Shown: positions 1 to 7,141 of the stretch, one piece after another
Position numbering within the stretch: the stretch's first letter is position 1
Layout of the letters: the number at the start of each line of letters is the position of its first letter
NCBI GenBank assembly: GCA_031253705.1
Contig: JAIRVW010000326.1
Location: 1-17,618 of the forward strand
Length of the DNA: 17,618 bases
DNA from: Brucellaceae bacterium
GTDB taxonomy: Bacteria; Pseudomonadota; Alphaproteobacteria; Rhizobiales; Rhizobiaceae
Reading direction: 5' to 3'
Position numbers and translations under genes: made by a program
The notes under the pieces: generated by a model
Told to the model about the DNA's origin: nothing
The model's database searches: none
What the model saw: the letters and a program-made list of their open reading frames with translations, nothing else

Positions 1-93
1 CTGCGCCTATTCTGCCGCATCTGAGTAGCTAGTATTTCATCTGATTCTTCCCCTATAGTGGCAGACGGTCTGCTGCATATCGGGGAGGAATGC

Positions 94-1326
94 ATGTTTG
101 AACTGGCAATCGCGTGGGACTGGCTCGGCTTTGCTGCCCGCTGGCTCCACGTTATCACCGCGATCGCGTGGATCGGCTCATCTTTCTATTTTATTGCTCT
201 TGATCTGGGTTTGCGTAAAGCACCCGACCTGCCGCCTGGTGCCTATGGCGAGGAATGGCAGGTACACGGTGGCGGCTTCTATCATATTCAGAAATATCTT
301 GTGGCACCGGCGCGCATGCCAGAAGACCTGATCTGGTTCAAATGGGAATCCTATGCCACATGGCTGTCGGGTTTTGCATTGCTTTGCATTGTTTATTACG
401 GCGGCGCTGATCTCTATCTGATTGATCCGCAGGTGCTGAATGTTTCCCGCACCACCGCGATTATCATTTCGCTGGCCTCGATTGCCGGTGGCTGGGTCAT
501 TTATGATCTGCTGTGCAAATCCCCGCTGGGGCGCAATACCACGCAGCTGATGGTGATCCTTTATTTCGTGCTGGTGTTTATGGCGTGGGGCTATACGCAG
601 CTCTTTACCGGACGCGCGGCCTTCCTGCATCTTGGTGCTTTCACCGCCACCATCATGTCCGCCAATGTGTTCATGATTATTATCCCGAACCAGAAGAAAG
701 TGGTTGCGGATCTGATCGCAGGGCGCCAGCCTGACCCGAAATATGGCGTGATCGCCAAACAGCGCTCTACCCATAATAATTACCTGACCCTGCCGGTTAT
801 CTTCCTGATGCTGTCGAACCATAATCCGCTGGCATTCGGCACAAAATATAACTGGATTATTGCATCGCTGGTGTTTCTGATGGGGGTAACAATCCGCCAT
901 TGGTTCAATACCCGTCATGCCCGTAAAGGCAGCCCGACATGGACATGGCTGGCAACGGTTTTGCTGTTTATCGTTATCATGTGGCTGTCTACAGAGCCGA
1001 AACAGTTGGAGAATGCCGGAGAGGCGCAAGCCTCGACTATCCAGCAAAAATACATCAATGCACCGGAATTTGAGACGGTGCGTGATACGGTGCTGGGGCG
1101 TTGCTCCATGTGCCATACAGCAGAGCCGTCTTGGGAGGGCATCTTGGTGCCGCCGAAAGGCGTGATACTGGACAGCGATATTGCGATTGCAGCGCATGCC
1201 AGAGAAATTTATCTCAATGCCGCGCGTTCCCATGCCATGCCGCCTGCTAATCTTACAGGTATGAGTGCGGAGGAGCGCCTCTTGCTGCGGCGCTGGTATG
1301 AAACGGCTTCAGCTGCTCCGCTTTGA
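94..1326 (+). CDS. puuD: Membrane-bound cytochrome-c urate oxidase/hydroxylase PuuD
   Basis: Integral membrane urate oxidase that converts urate to 5-hydroxyisourate and passes electrons to its own cytochrome c domain. The 410-residue product has a multi-helix N-terminal Urate_ox_N region (about residues 1-300, with hydrophobic stretches near 10-38, 88-110, 120-140, 150-170, 180-198, 230-245, 252-268 and 283-299). A C-terminal cytochrome c domain follows, with the haem motif CSMCH at 337-341 and a likely axial Met in HAMPP (M382). The frame is open from a GTG at 58, but the ATG at 94 has GGGGAGGA ending 4 bases upstream and begins directly before the first helix, so I use it. guaD follows 50 bases downstream and makes the precursor of urate, which supports a purine-degradation operon. 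Bases 1-57 probably hold the end of an upstream gene, which I cannot identify. The PuuD function is known for the Agrobacterium family; here it is assigned by similarity of architecture. Confidence 0.9.
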   Translation: MFELAIAWDWLGFAARWLHVITAIAWIGSSFYFIALDLGLRKAPDLPPGAYGEEWQVHGGGFYHIQKYLVAPARMPEDLIWFKWESYATWLSGFALLCIVYYGGADLYLIDPQVLNVSRTTAIIISLASIAGGWVIYDLLCKSPLGRNTTQLMVILYFVLVFMAWGYTQLFTGRAAFLHLGAFTATIMSANVFMIIIPNQKKVVADLIAGRQPDPKYGVIAKQRSTHNNYLTLPVIFLMLSNHNPLAFGTKYNWIIASLVFLMGVTIRHWFNTRHARKGSPTWTWLATVLLFIVIMWLSTEPKQLENAGEAQASTIQQKYINAPEFETVRDTVLGRCSMCHTAEPSWEGILVPPKGVILDSDIAIAAHAREIYLNAARSHAMPPANLTGMSAEERLLLRRWYETASAAPL

Positions 1327-1376
1327 TTAATTGACTGCATTTCATTCTTTTGACTGTTTTCAGTGAGGGTATTTTC

Positions 1377-2702
1377 ATGTCTGAACATAAGGCCTCCATT
1401 CATCCGCAACGCGTCATTCGCGGCCGCGTTTTGAGTTTTACCCGTGAGCCGCAGGATATCAGCGATACGGGCTCTTATATGTATTACGAGGACGGTGCTC
1501 TTCTCACCGAGAACGGGTTGATCAAAGCCGTTGGTGATTATGGGACTGTTGCGGCACAAAAATCACCGGATACACCGGAAACAGACCATCGCCCGCATCT
1601 GATCCTGCCCGGTTTTATTGATACGCATATCCATTTTCCGCAAAGTCAGGTCGTTGCGTCTTACGCGGCGGAACTGCTGGACTGGCTTAATGATTACACT
1701 TTCATCGAAGAGCAGAAATATGCCGATGAGCAATTCGGTGAGCATATTGCCGAGCGCTTTATTGATGAATTGCTGCGTCATGGTACGACGACTGTTGTGG
1801 CCTATGGCTCTGTGCATCCGCAAAGCGTTGATGCCTTTTTCCGTGGCAGTGAGCGGCTGAATATGCGTAACATTGCCGGTAAGGTGATGATGGATCGCAA
1901 TGCACCGGCTGCTTTATGCGATACGGCACAATCTTCCTATGATGACAGCAAGGCGCTGATTGCCCGCTGGCATGGCAAGGGGCGTCTGGATTACGCGATC
2001 ACGCCACGTTTCGCGATTACCTCAACACCGGAACAGCTTGAAGCCGCGCAGGCTTTGGTGCGCGAGCATCCGGAATGCTATGTGCAGACTCATTTGTCTG
2101 AGAACCACGCCGAGATTGAATTCACCTGTTCGCTCTATCCTGATGCGCCGGATTATACCGGCGTTTATGAGCATTACGGCCTGCTCGGTGACAAGACATT
2201 GCTCGGGCATTCTATTCACTTGTCGGAACGGGAGGTGAAGGTGCTGGCTGAAAGCCGGTCCGTGGCGGTGTTCTGCCCGACCTCCAATCTGTTTCTCGGC
2301 AGCGGTTTGTTTGATCGCGACGGTCTGCGTGATGCCGGAGTGCGTATTGGCGTAGCCACAGACATTGGCGGCGGCACCAGCTGGTCGATGCTGAAAACGC
2401 TGGATGAGGGCTATAAAGTGCTGCAATTGCGCGGTCAGCGGCTTAATCCGCTGAGTTCATTTTATATGATGACTTTGGGAAATGCCCGTGCGCTGTCGAT
2501 GGAAGACAAGATCGGTACGTTGGATGCAGGCACGGAAGCGGATTTCGTGATTTTGGACAGCCGCGCAACCACTGCAATGCGGTTGCGGATGGATGCAGGC
2601 TCCAATCTGGCGCAGGAATTGTTCCTGTTGCAGACGCTTGGCGATGACCGCGCGATTGTGGAAACCTATGTGGCTGGCCAGCCGGTGAAACCGGCTCATT
2701 AA
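1377..2702 (+). CDS. guaD: Guanine deaminase
   Basis: Cytosolic zinc amidohydrolase that deaminates guanine to xanthine, feeding xanthine dehydrogenase and then PuuD. The 441-residue length is typical. The amidohydrolase metal ligands are all visible: H84 and H86 in PGFIDTHIH, H239 in QTHLSE, H278 in LGHSIHLSE, and D329 in ATDIGGG. The general-acid Glu is E242. The spacing fits guanine deaminase better than chlorohydrolase or adenosine deaminase relatives. The frame is open from a TTG at 1350, but the ATG at 1377 has GTGAGGG about 7 bases upstream and starts at the usual family N-terminus. It lies 50 bases after puuD with no terminator between, so co-transcription is likely. The gene ends just before the hairpin at 2731-2760. 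Confidence 0.93.
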   Translation: MSEHKASIHPQRVIRGRVLSFTREPQDISDTGSYMYYEDGALLTENGLIKAVGDYGTVAAQKSPDTPETDHRPHLILPGFIDTHIHFPQSQVVASYAAELLDWLNDYTFIEEQKYADEQFGEHIAERFIDELLRHGTTTVVAYGSVHPQSVDAFFRGSERLNMRNIAGKVMMDRNAPAALCDTAQSSYDDSKALIARWHGKGRLDYAITPRFAITSTPEQLEAAQALVREHPECYVQTHLSENHAEIEFTCSLYPDAPDYTGVYEHYGLLGDKTLLGHSIHLSEREVKVLAESRSVAVFCPTSNLFLGSGLFDRDGLRDAGVRIGVATDIGGGTSWSMLKTLDEGYKVLQLRGQRLNPLSSFYMMTLGNARALSMEDKIGTLDAGTEADFVILDSRATTAMRLRMDAGSNLAQELFLLQTLGDDRAIVETYVAGQPVKPAH

Positions 2703-2730
2703 CAATGCCGGTGAAAGCCGTTTAAAGAAA

Positions 2731-2760
2731 AACCGGCCGGAAAGTGATTTCCGACCGGTT
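2731..2760 (-). terminator. Convergent intrinsic terminator between guaD and the MFS gene
   Basis: Inverted repeat AACCGGCCGGAAA (2731-2743) / TTTCCGACCGGTT (2748-2760): 13 paired positions with one mismatch and a 4-base loop. Read on the - strand the stem is followed by a T-rich run (GGTTTTTCTTT), so it should stop the MFS transcript well. On the + strand the tail is only TTCTTC, so it is a weaker stop for puuD-guaD. Confidence 0.8.
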
Positions 2761-2776
2761 CTTCAATTCAGATGTT

Positions 2777-4099
2777 TTAGTCTTCGTGGATCAGGCTGTG
2801 ATCGCGGGTTTCTTTCATGCGGATATAGATGATCAGGGAAAGACCGATCATGATTGTCACATACCAGAAGAACCATGTTTCATAGCCGGAGAGCTTGAAC
2901 TTCAGCGCTACCCATTCAGCCGTACCGCCGAAAATCGTATTGGCCAGCGCATAAGGCAGAGCCACGCCGAGCGCACGGATATGAGCAGGGAACATTTCTG
3001 CTTTCACAACCGCATTGATCGAGGTGTAACCGGTCACGATGATCAGACCTGCCAGCGACAAACCGAAGGCCACATAAGGATCGGTTGTTGTGGAGAGGGT
3101 CGAGAAGATCGGATAGGTGAACAACACGCCCATCACGCCAAAGCCGATCATCAGCGGCTTACGGCCGATACGGTCGGAAAGGGCACCGGCCAGCGGCTGG
3201 ATCAGCATGAAGATCAGCAGCGCGAGCGCTGTGATTTCACTGGCGGATTCCTTGCTGAAACCCGAAGTGTTGACGAGGAATTTCTGCAAGTAAGTTGTGT
3301 AGGTATAGAAAGCCAGCGTACCGCCCGCAGTCAGAGCGAGAACGGTGAAGGCTTCTTTCGGGTAATGCTTAAACAGGGCAAAACCGCTGGAGCGTGGCTT
3401 GTCACTGGTTTTGGCATTGTCGAAAGATTTTGTTTCAACAAGACCACGACGAACCCAGAATACGAAGATCGCCAGCAGACCGCCGATGAAGAACGGAATA
3501 CGCCAGCCCCAGTCACCGAGCTGTTCCGGAGTGAGAAGACGCTGCAGGATCAGCAATACGCCGAGTGCGGTCAGCTGACCGGCAATCAGGGTCACATACT
3601 GGAAGCTCGAGAAGAAACCGCGACGGCTTTTACCGGCCATCTCGCTTAAGTAAGTGGCACTGGCACCATATTCACCGCCAACACTCAAACCCTGCAACAG
3701 GCGGGCAAAAACCAGCAATGCCGGTGCAAGCACGCCGATTGTTTCATGACCCGGTGTTACGGCAATGATCAGCGAGCCGATACACATCAGGGTAACGGAA
3801 AGTGTCAGACCGGCTTTACGGCCTTTGCGGTCGGCATAAATACCCATCATCCATGCGCCGATCGGGCGCATCAGGAAGCCGACGGCAAAAACGGCTGCAG
3901 CACTTAGCAGCTCGGCTGTCTGATTGCCTGACGGGAAAAACTTCGGTGCGAAATAGAGTGTAAATGCGGCATAGACATACCAGTCATACCACTCAACAAG
4001 GTTACCGGCAGAACCGCCGAGAATAGATTTTATGCGGGTTTTCCGGTCCAGCTCAGACGCCGGATCATTCACCTGCGAAGCATTATCTTTAGGCGACAT
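2777..4099 (-). CDS. kgtP: MFS metabolite:H+ symporter, alpha-ketoglutarate permease-like
   Basis: Twelve-helix inner-membrane proton symporter of the metabolite:H+ symporter branch of the MFS, closest in pattern to E. coli KgtP, which imports 2-oxoglutarate. The 440-residue protein opens with the family signature GNLVEWYDWYVYAAFTLYFA (residues 32-51), then GFLMRPIG, the loop 2-3 motif GIYADRKGRK (86-95), RLLQGLSVGGEYGASATYLS, WGWRIPFF, and a second loop motif GALSDRIGRK in the C-terminal half. These strings follow KgtP closely. The frame extends to an ATG at 4243, but the extra 48 residues are basic and low in hydrophobicity. The start at 4099 gives the usual KgtP N-terminus, with GGAT upstream as a modest ribosome site. 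It is convergent with guaD and alone in its operon. Substrate is inferred; other dicarboxylates or betaines are possible. Confidence 0.82.
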   Translation of the reverse strand: MSPKDNASQVNDPASELDRKTRIKSILGGSAGNLVEWYDWYVYAAFTLYFAPKFFPSGNQTAELLSAAAVFAVGFLMRPIGAWMMGIYADRKGRKAGLTLSVTLMCIGSLIIAVTPGHETIGVLAPALLVFARLLQGLSVGGEYGASATYLSEMAGKSRRGFFSSFQYVTLIAGQLTALGVLLILQRLLTPEQLGDWGWRIPFFIGGLLAIFVFWVRRGLVETKSFDNAKTSDKPRSSGFALFKHYPKEAFTVLALTAGGTLAFYTYTTYLQKFLVNTSGFSKESASEITALALLIFMLIQPLAGALSDRIGRKPLMIGFGVMGVLFTYPIFSTLSTTTDPYVAFGLSLAGLIIVTGYTSINAVVKAEMFPAHIRALGVALPYALANTIFGGTAEWVALKFKLSGYETWFFWYVTIMIGLSLIIYIRMKETRDHSLIHED

Positions 4100-4766
4100 T
4101 TCAAATCCAATCTTACACCAAAAAACAAAGCCGGATTTTGACGGGCGGATACCAGTCTTTGAGCCTGACGGCGGTGACGCCTTGGGAGATACGCCATTCT
4201 TGCCTGCTCTGAATGATCCGCCGATCCGCTTTGCTGTTCTCACAAAAAGGAAACGAAAAACACTCTTCTGTCCGCAGGGAATGTCCGGCGCATGATAGCA
4301 GGAAGTGCCTGACTATCGGAAAATGCAGCCTGAAAATGCCTGTTTCAGAGAGGTTCTTTGACTTTAACGTAAATGGCCTATGCTGATAAACGGCATTTGT
4401 CTACTGTGTGGCAGGCAATTTCTGAAGTGCCGATTTAGATTCTTACGCTGCGTGAAAGTTTCGTGCGTATAAGAAGTTTAAAATGTTATAAAATTATTCA
4501 ATGCGTGATCGGCCGTCATATTGCGCACTTGTGTATGTTGAAATCGGGGGCGAAAACAGGCTGAACCGCGGCGGGCTATCTTGCTTTCTTATCAGGAAAC
4601 AGTAACGTCGCGCCTGCAACAGCGCTGCAAGGCCTGTCCGGATTTGATCTGTTACCAATCATTGATGACCTGCTGTCACATAGAGATGTGAAGGGGGCTG
4701 AGTGTGGGGGAGCACCAGCCTTGTCCGGAACTCTTCCGAAATCCGCACTCTCAACGGCAGACCATC
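4100..4766. other. Divergent intergenic region, kgtP-like / EamA gene
   Basis: No coding region is supported in these 667 bases; the frames that cross it are extensions of the flanking genes. It must hold both divergent promoters. Visible structure: an imperfect inverted repeat at 4441-4474 (outer arms TCTTA/TAAGA) followed by an AT-rich stretch at 4475-4500, and a perfect palindrome at 4676-4691. I see no terminator and no recognisable RNA gene. Confidence 0.6.
4676..4691. promoter_or_regulatory. Perfect 16-bp palindrome upstream of the EamA gene
   Basis: TCACATAGAGATGTGA has 6-bp perfect arms and a 4-bp spacer. It ends against AAGGGGG (4691-4697), a Shine-Dalgarno-like run in front of the alternative GTG start at 4704. 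It could be a repressor operator or a small 5'-UTR hairpin. The arm order is the reverse of a CRP site (TGTGA-N6-TCACA), so I do not call it CRP. Confidence 0.35.
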
Positions 4767-5615
4767 ATGACCAACCCAACGCATAATCTTCGCGCGGCTT
4801 TGATTGCTTTCATTGCCTTCACGGCATTTTCCGGTGCGGATACGATTGTTAAAACACTGAGCGCACGGATCGGTGTTTATGAGACCACATTCTTCCTCTC
4901 AATGTTTGCGCTGCTTTTCATTGTTGGTCAGGGCATTGTCAGCGGGCAGGCAAAACGGCTGCTGCCGGTCTATCCGAAGATGGCTTTTGGCCGTGCGCTG
5001 TTGCTGTCGATGAACACATTGCTGATCTATTATGCTTTTTCTGCCTTGCCGCTGGCTGAGGCCTATGTGCTGGGCTTCCTGTCACCGATCTTCGTGGCCG
5101 TGGTGGCATTCATCATGGTGGGAGAGCGTCTGTCTTTGCGCGGCTGGCTGGGCGTGCTGCTCGGCTTTGCAGGCATCATCTGGATTTTGCAACCCGGTGC
5201 AGCACCGCTCTCTGCAGGTCACATTGCTGCGCTGGGCTCGGCTTTATTCTTTGCAATTGCGCAGGTGATGCTGCGCCGCGCCAAAAAGGACGAGTCGGAT
5301 ACAGCTCTCGTTGTGGCGCTGATGATTGTGCAGGGCTGTTTCGCCGGATTGCTGGCCATCTATCATGGCCTGATCACACCGCAATGGCAGGATCTGGGGC
5401 TGGCGGCATTGGGCGGTGGTTTAATTGCTTTTGCGCAGACCATGATTGTGAAAGCCTTCCGGCTTGGTTCGGCTTCCGTCGTCGCGCCTGTACAATATAG
5501 CCAGATTATCTGGGGGCTGATTTATGGCGCCCTGCTGTTTAATGCGCCGGTGGAAATGCACATGCTGGCCGGTGCGCTTGTGATTCTGATCTCAGGCTGG
5601 CTGGTGCTGAATTAA
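4767..5615 (+). CDS. DMT superfamily EamA transporter
   Basis: Inner-membrane permease of the drug/metabolite transporter superfamily, substrate unknown. The 282-residue protein is nearly all hydrophobic, consistent with ten helices and two EamA repeats. The first repeat carries the usual AFSALPLAEAYVLGFLSPIF and VGERLSLRGWLGVLLGFAGI patterns (roughly residues 88-140). The second has the matching YSQIIWGLIYGALLF pattern near the C-terminus. The ATG at 4767 begins just before helix 1. A GTG at 4704 adds 21 hydrophilic residues and has a better Shine-Dalgarno (AAGGGGG, 6 bases upstream), so the longer form cannot be excluded. It is a single gene with its own terminator, separate from the pst genes downstream. 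Confidence 0.82.
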   Translation: MTNPTHNLRAALIAFIAFTAFSGADTIVKTLSARIGVYETTFFLSMFALLFIVGQGIVSGQAKRLLPVYPKMAFGRALLLSMNTLLIYYAFSALPLAEAYVLGFLSPIFVAVVAFIMVGERLSLRGWLGVLLGFAGIIWILQPGAAPLSAGHIAALGSALFFAIAQVMLRRAKKDESDTALVVALMIVQGCFAGLLAIYHGLITPQWQDLGLAALGGGLIAFAQTMIVKAFRLGSASVVAPVQYSQIIWGLIYGALLFNAPVEMHMLAGALVILISGWLVLN

Positions 5616-5623
5616 ATTTACAC

Positions 5624-5657
5624 AAAGGTGACAGGGATAGCAGTCCTGTCACTTTTT
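5624..5657 (+). terminator. Intrinsic terminator of the EamA gene
   Basis: Stem GTGACAGG (5628-5635) / CCTGTCAC (5645-5652) with a 9-base loop, extended by A-U and G-U pairs and followed by TTTTT (5653-5657), 12 bases after the EamA stop codon. It isolates the EamA gene from pstS. Confidence 0.85.
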
Positions 5658-6017
5658 CTGTTTGATACGCGCTTTATTCTCTGTGTCATTTTCATTGTCA
5701 TAAAAGTTTTTCAATAGATTTTGCGACAGAGCATCATCAGGCTGAATGAAGCGCCCGATCGGGTATCAGACAGATCGCGATACCATGAGAGCGGAAAAGT
5801 GCATCCGTTTAACTCTATGTTCTTATTGTTCTTTTTATTTTTCGCTCTTTTCAGTCCGTATTCCCTGCTCAGGAGGGCGCAATTTTTTATTATAAAATGC
5901 TGAATTATGGACTGATACAAACCTGTAATATTAGTGTCATATAGCTGTAATATAGAGCGCGTAGATGGCTGGTAACGTCCAACACGTTACCTCATTCTTC
6001 TAACTGGAGCTGCTCCT
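5658..6017. other. pstS upstream region
   Basis: No protein gene is supported. The small frames at 5721-5903 (+) and 5711-5920 (-) are AT-rich, hydrophobic or lysine-rich, and lack a usable ribosome site. The stretch contains a 10-bp palindrome CCCGATCGGG (5754-5763), a 6-bp hairpin GGTATC/GATACC (5762-5784), an AT-rich block around 5820-5900, and the PhoB box array (listed separately). The pstS leader after the boxes is about 60 bases. Confidence 0.6.
5912..5955 (+). promoter_or_regulatory. Pho box array: four tandem 11-bp PhoB half-sites before pstS
   Basis: Four 11-base units follow each other in exact register: CTGATACAAAC (5912), CTGTAATATTA (5923), GTGTCATATAG (5934) and CTGTAATATAG (5945). 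The PhoB half-site is CTGTCAT plus a 4-bp AT-rich spacer repeated every 11 bp, so units two to four fit well and the first is degenerate. A -10-like TATAGA (5951-5956) lies 6 bases after the second and third units. This would place a PhoB-dependent pstS promoter here. Site identity is from pattern; the active pair is inference. Confidence 0.85.
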
Positions 6018-7064
6018 ATGAACAAGCTGATTACAACGACTGCTGCATTGGCGATTGCTGCTGTAGCCGGTGCGACTGCCGCTCAGGCCCGCGACCAGAT
6101 TCAGGTTGCCGGTTCGTCAACCGTTCTGCCATATGCCAAGATCGTTGCTGAAACTTTCGGCGAAACCTATCCGGATTTCAAAACCCCTGTTATTGAATCC
6201 GGCGGTTCGGGCGCAGGCATCAAAGACTTCTGTAAAGGCGTCGGCGAAAACACAATCGATATCGCCAATGCATCCCGCGCAATGAAGTCTTCTGAACTCC
6301 AGTCCTGCATTGATGCAGGCGTAAAAGATGTGCAGGAAGTGCGCATCGGTTATGACGGTATTGTTTTCGCAACCGACATCAACGGTCCGGATTGGAAACT
6401 GGCTCCGGTTGATGTTTACAAAGCCCTTGCTGCTCAGATCGTAGTAGACGGCAAGCTGGTCGACAATCCGAACACCAAGTGGAACCAGGTTAACCCTGCG
6501 CTGCCGGATTGGGATATTGCTGCTTATATTCCGGGCGAAAAGCACGGTACCCGTGAAGTTTTCGAAGAAAAACTGCTCGCTGACGGTTGTAAGACAAGCG
6601 GTGCGCTGGATGTGATCAAGGCCGGTGGCGCAGATGACAAGGCTGCTGCCAAGACCTGTATCGCTGTACGTAAAGACGGCAAAGCTGTTGATATTGACGG
6701 CGATTACAGCGAAACCCTCGCCCGCATCAGCGCCAACAAAACCGGCGTCGGCGTATTCGGTCTGTCTTTCTATGAAAACAATGCCGACAAGCTGAAGGTT
6801 GCAACTGTGAACGATATCGTTCCAAGCGTTGAAACCATTGCCAAGGGTGAATATCCGGTTTCCCGTCCGCTGTTCTTCTACGTGAAGAAAGCGCACCTCG
6901 GCGTTATTCCTGGTCTGAAGGAATATGTTGAATTCTTCCTTTCCGATCAGATGATCGGCGAAGAAAGCCCGCTGGCCGATTACGGTCTGGTTCCGGCACC
7001 TGAAGCAGAACGCAAAGAACAGCGTGAAGCTTTTGCAGCCGGTACTGTAATGCAGGCTAAATAA
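6018..7064 (+). CDS. pstS: Periplasmic phosphate-binding protein PstS
   Basis: Binds inorganic phosphate in the periplasm and delivers it to the PstCAB transporter. The 348-residue precursor has a Sec signal peptide (MNKL, hydrophobic core to residue 20, likely cut after AQA at 24). The mature protein begins with the PBP-like pattern IQVAGSSTVLPYAK, and GGSGAGIKDFC and ASRAMKSSE follow, both typical phosphate-contact loops. Later elements are GEKHGTREVFEEK and the C-terminal SPLADYGLVP. The start ATG has GGAG 8 bases upstream. It is the first gene of the pst-pho cluster and sits under the Pho box array. A stem-loop separates it from pstC, which fits higher PstS abundance. Confidence 0.95.
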   Translation: MNKLITTTAALAIAAVAGATAAQARDQIQVAGSSTVLPYAKIVAETFGETYPDFKTPVIESGGSGAGIKDFCKGVGENTIDIANASRAMKSSELQSCIDAGVKDVQEVRIGYDGIVFATDINGPDWKLAPVDVYKALAAQIVVDGKLVDNPNTKWNQVNPALPDWDIAAYIPGEKHGTREVFEEKLLADGCKTSGALDVIKAGGADDKAAAKTCIAVRKDGKAVDIDGDYSETLARISANKTGVGVFGLSFYENNADKLKVATVNDIVPSVETIAKGEYPVSRPLFFYVKKAHLGVIPGLKEYVEFFLSDQMIGEESPLADYGLVPAPEAERKEQREAFAAGTVMQAK

Positions 7065-7075
7065 GTTTGATCCTG

Positions 7076-7106
7076 ATCCGGGTGCAGAGTTTGTCTGCGC
7101 CCGGAT
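7076..7106 (+). terminator. Stem-loop between pstS and pstC (partial terminator or mRNA stabiliser)
   Basis: ATCCGGGTGCAGA (7076-7088) pairs with TCTGCGCCCGGAT (7094-7106) over 13 positions, including one G-U, with a 5-base loop. The downstream tail TATCTTTTG is only moderately T-rich. In the 77-base gap between pstS and pstC this is best read as an attenuating terminator or a 3' stabiliser of pstS mRNA. Known pst operons have similar intercistronic structures; its effect here is inferred. Confidence 0.65.
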
Positions 7107-7141
7107 TATCTTTTGTCGTGGACGGTGATCAGGGAATTTAA

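Noticed and set aside
178..1233. 351-codon - strand open frame
   Set aside because: Antisense shadow of puuD; rich in His, Arg, Gln and Cys, with no domain pattern.
2744..3649. 301-codon + strand open frame
   Set aside because: It lies entirely antisense to the KgtP-like gene, whose signatures are unmistakable. The translated product is polar, Gln/Arg/His/Glu-rich and resembles no protein.
4676..4691. CRP/FNR site reading of TCACATAGAGATGTGA
   Set aside because: The arms are in the reverse order to TGTGA-N6-TCACA; kept only as an unassigned palindrome.
5711..5920. Small open frames on both strands (60-69 codons) before pstS
   Set aside because: Composition is AT-driven (Phe/Leu or Lys/Asn runs), no ribosome site is placed correctly, and one overlaps the PhoB boxes.
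5871..5944. AGGAGGG followed by a 15-codon ORF starting at 5897
   Set aside because: The Shine-Dalgarno is about 19 bases from the ATG, too far, and the ORF runs through the PhoB half-sites.
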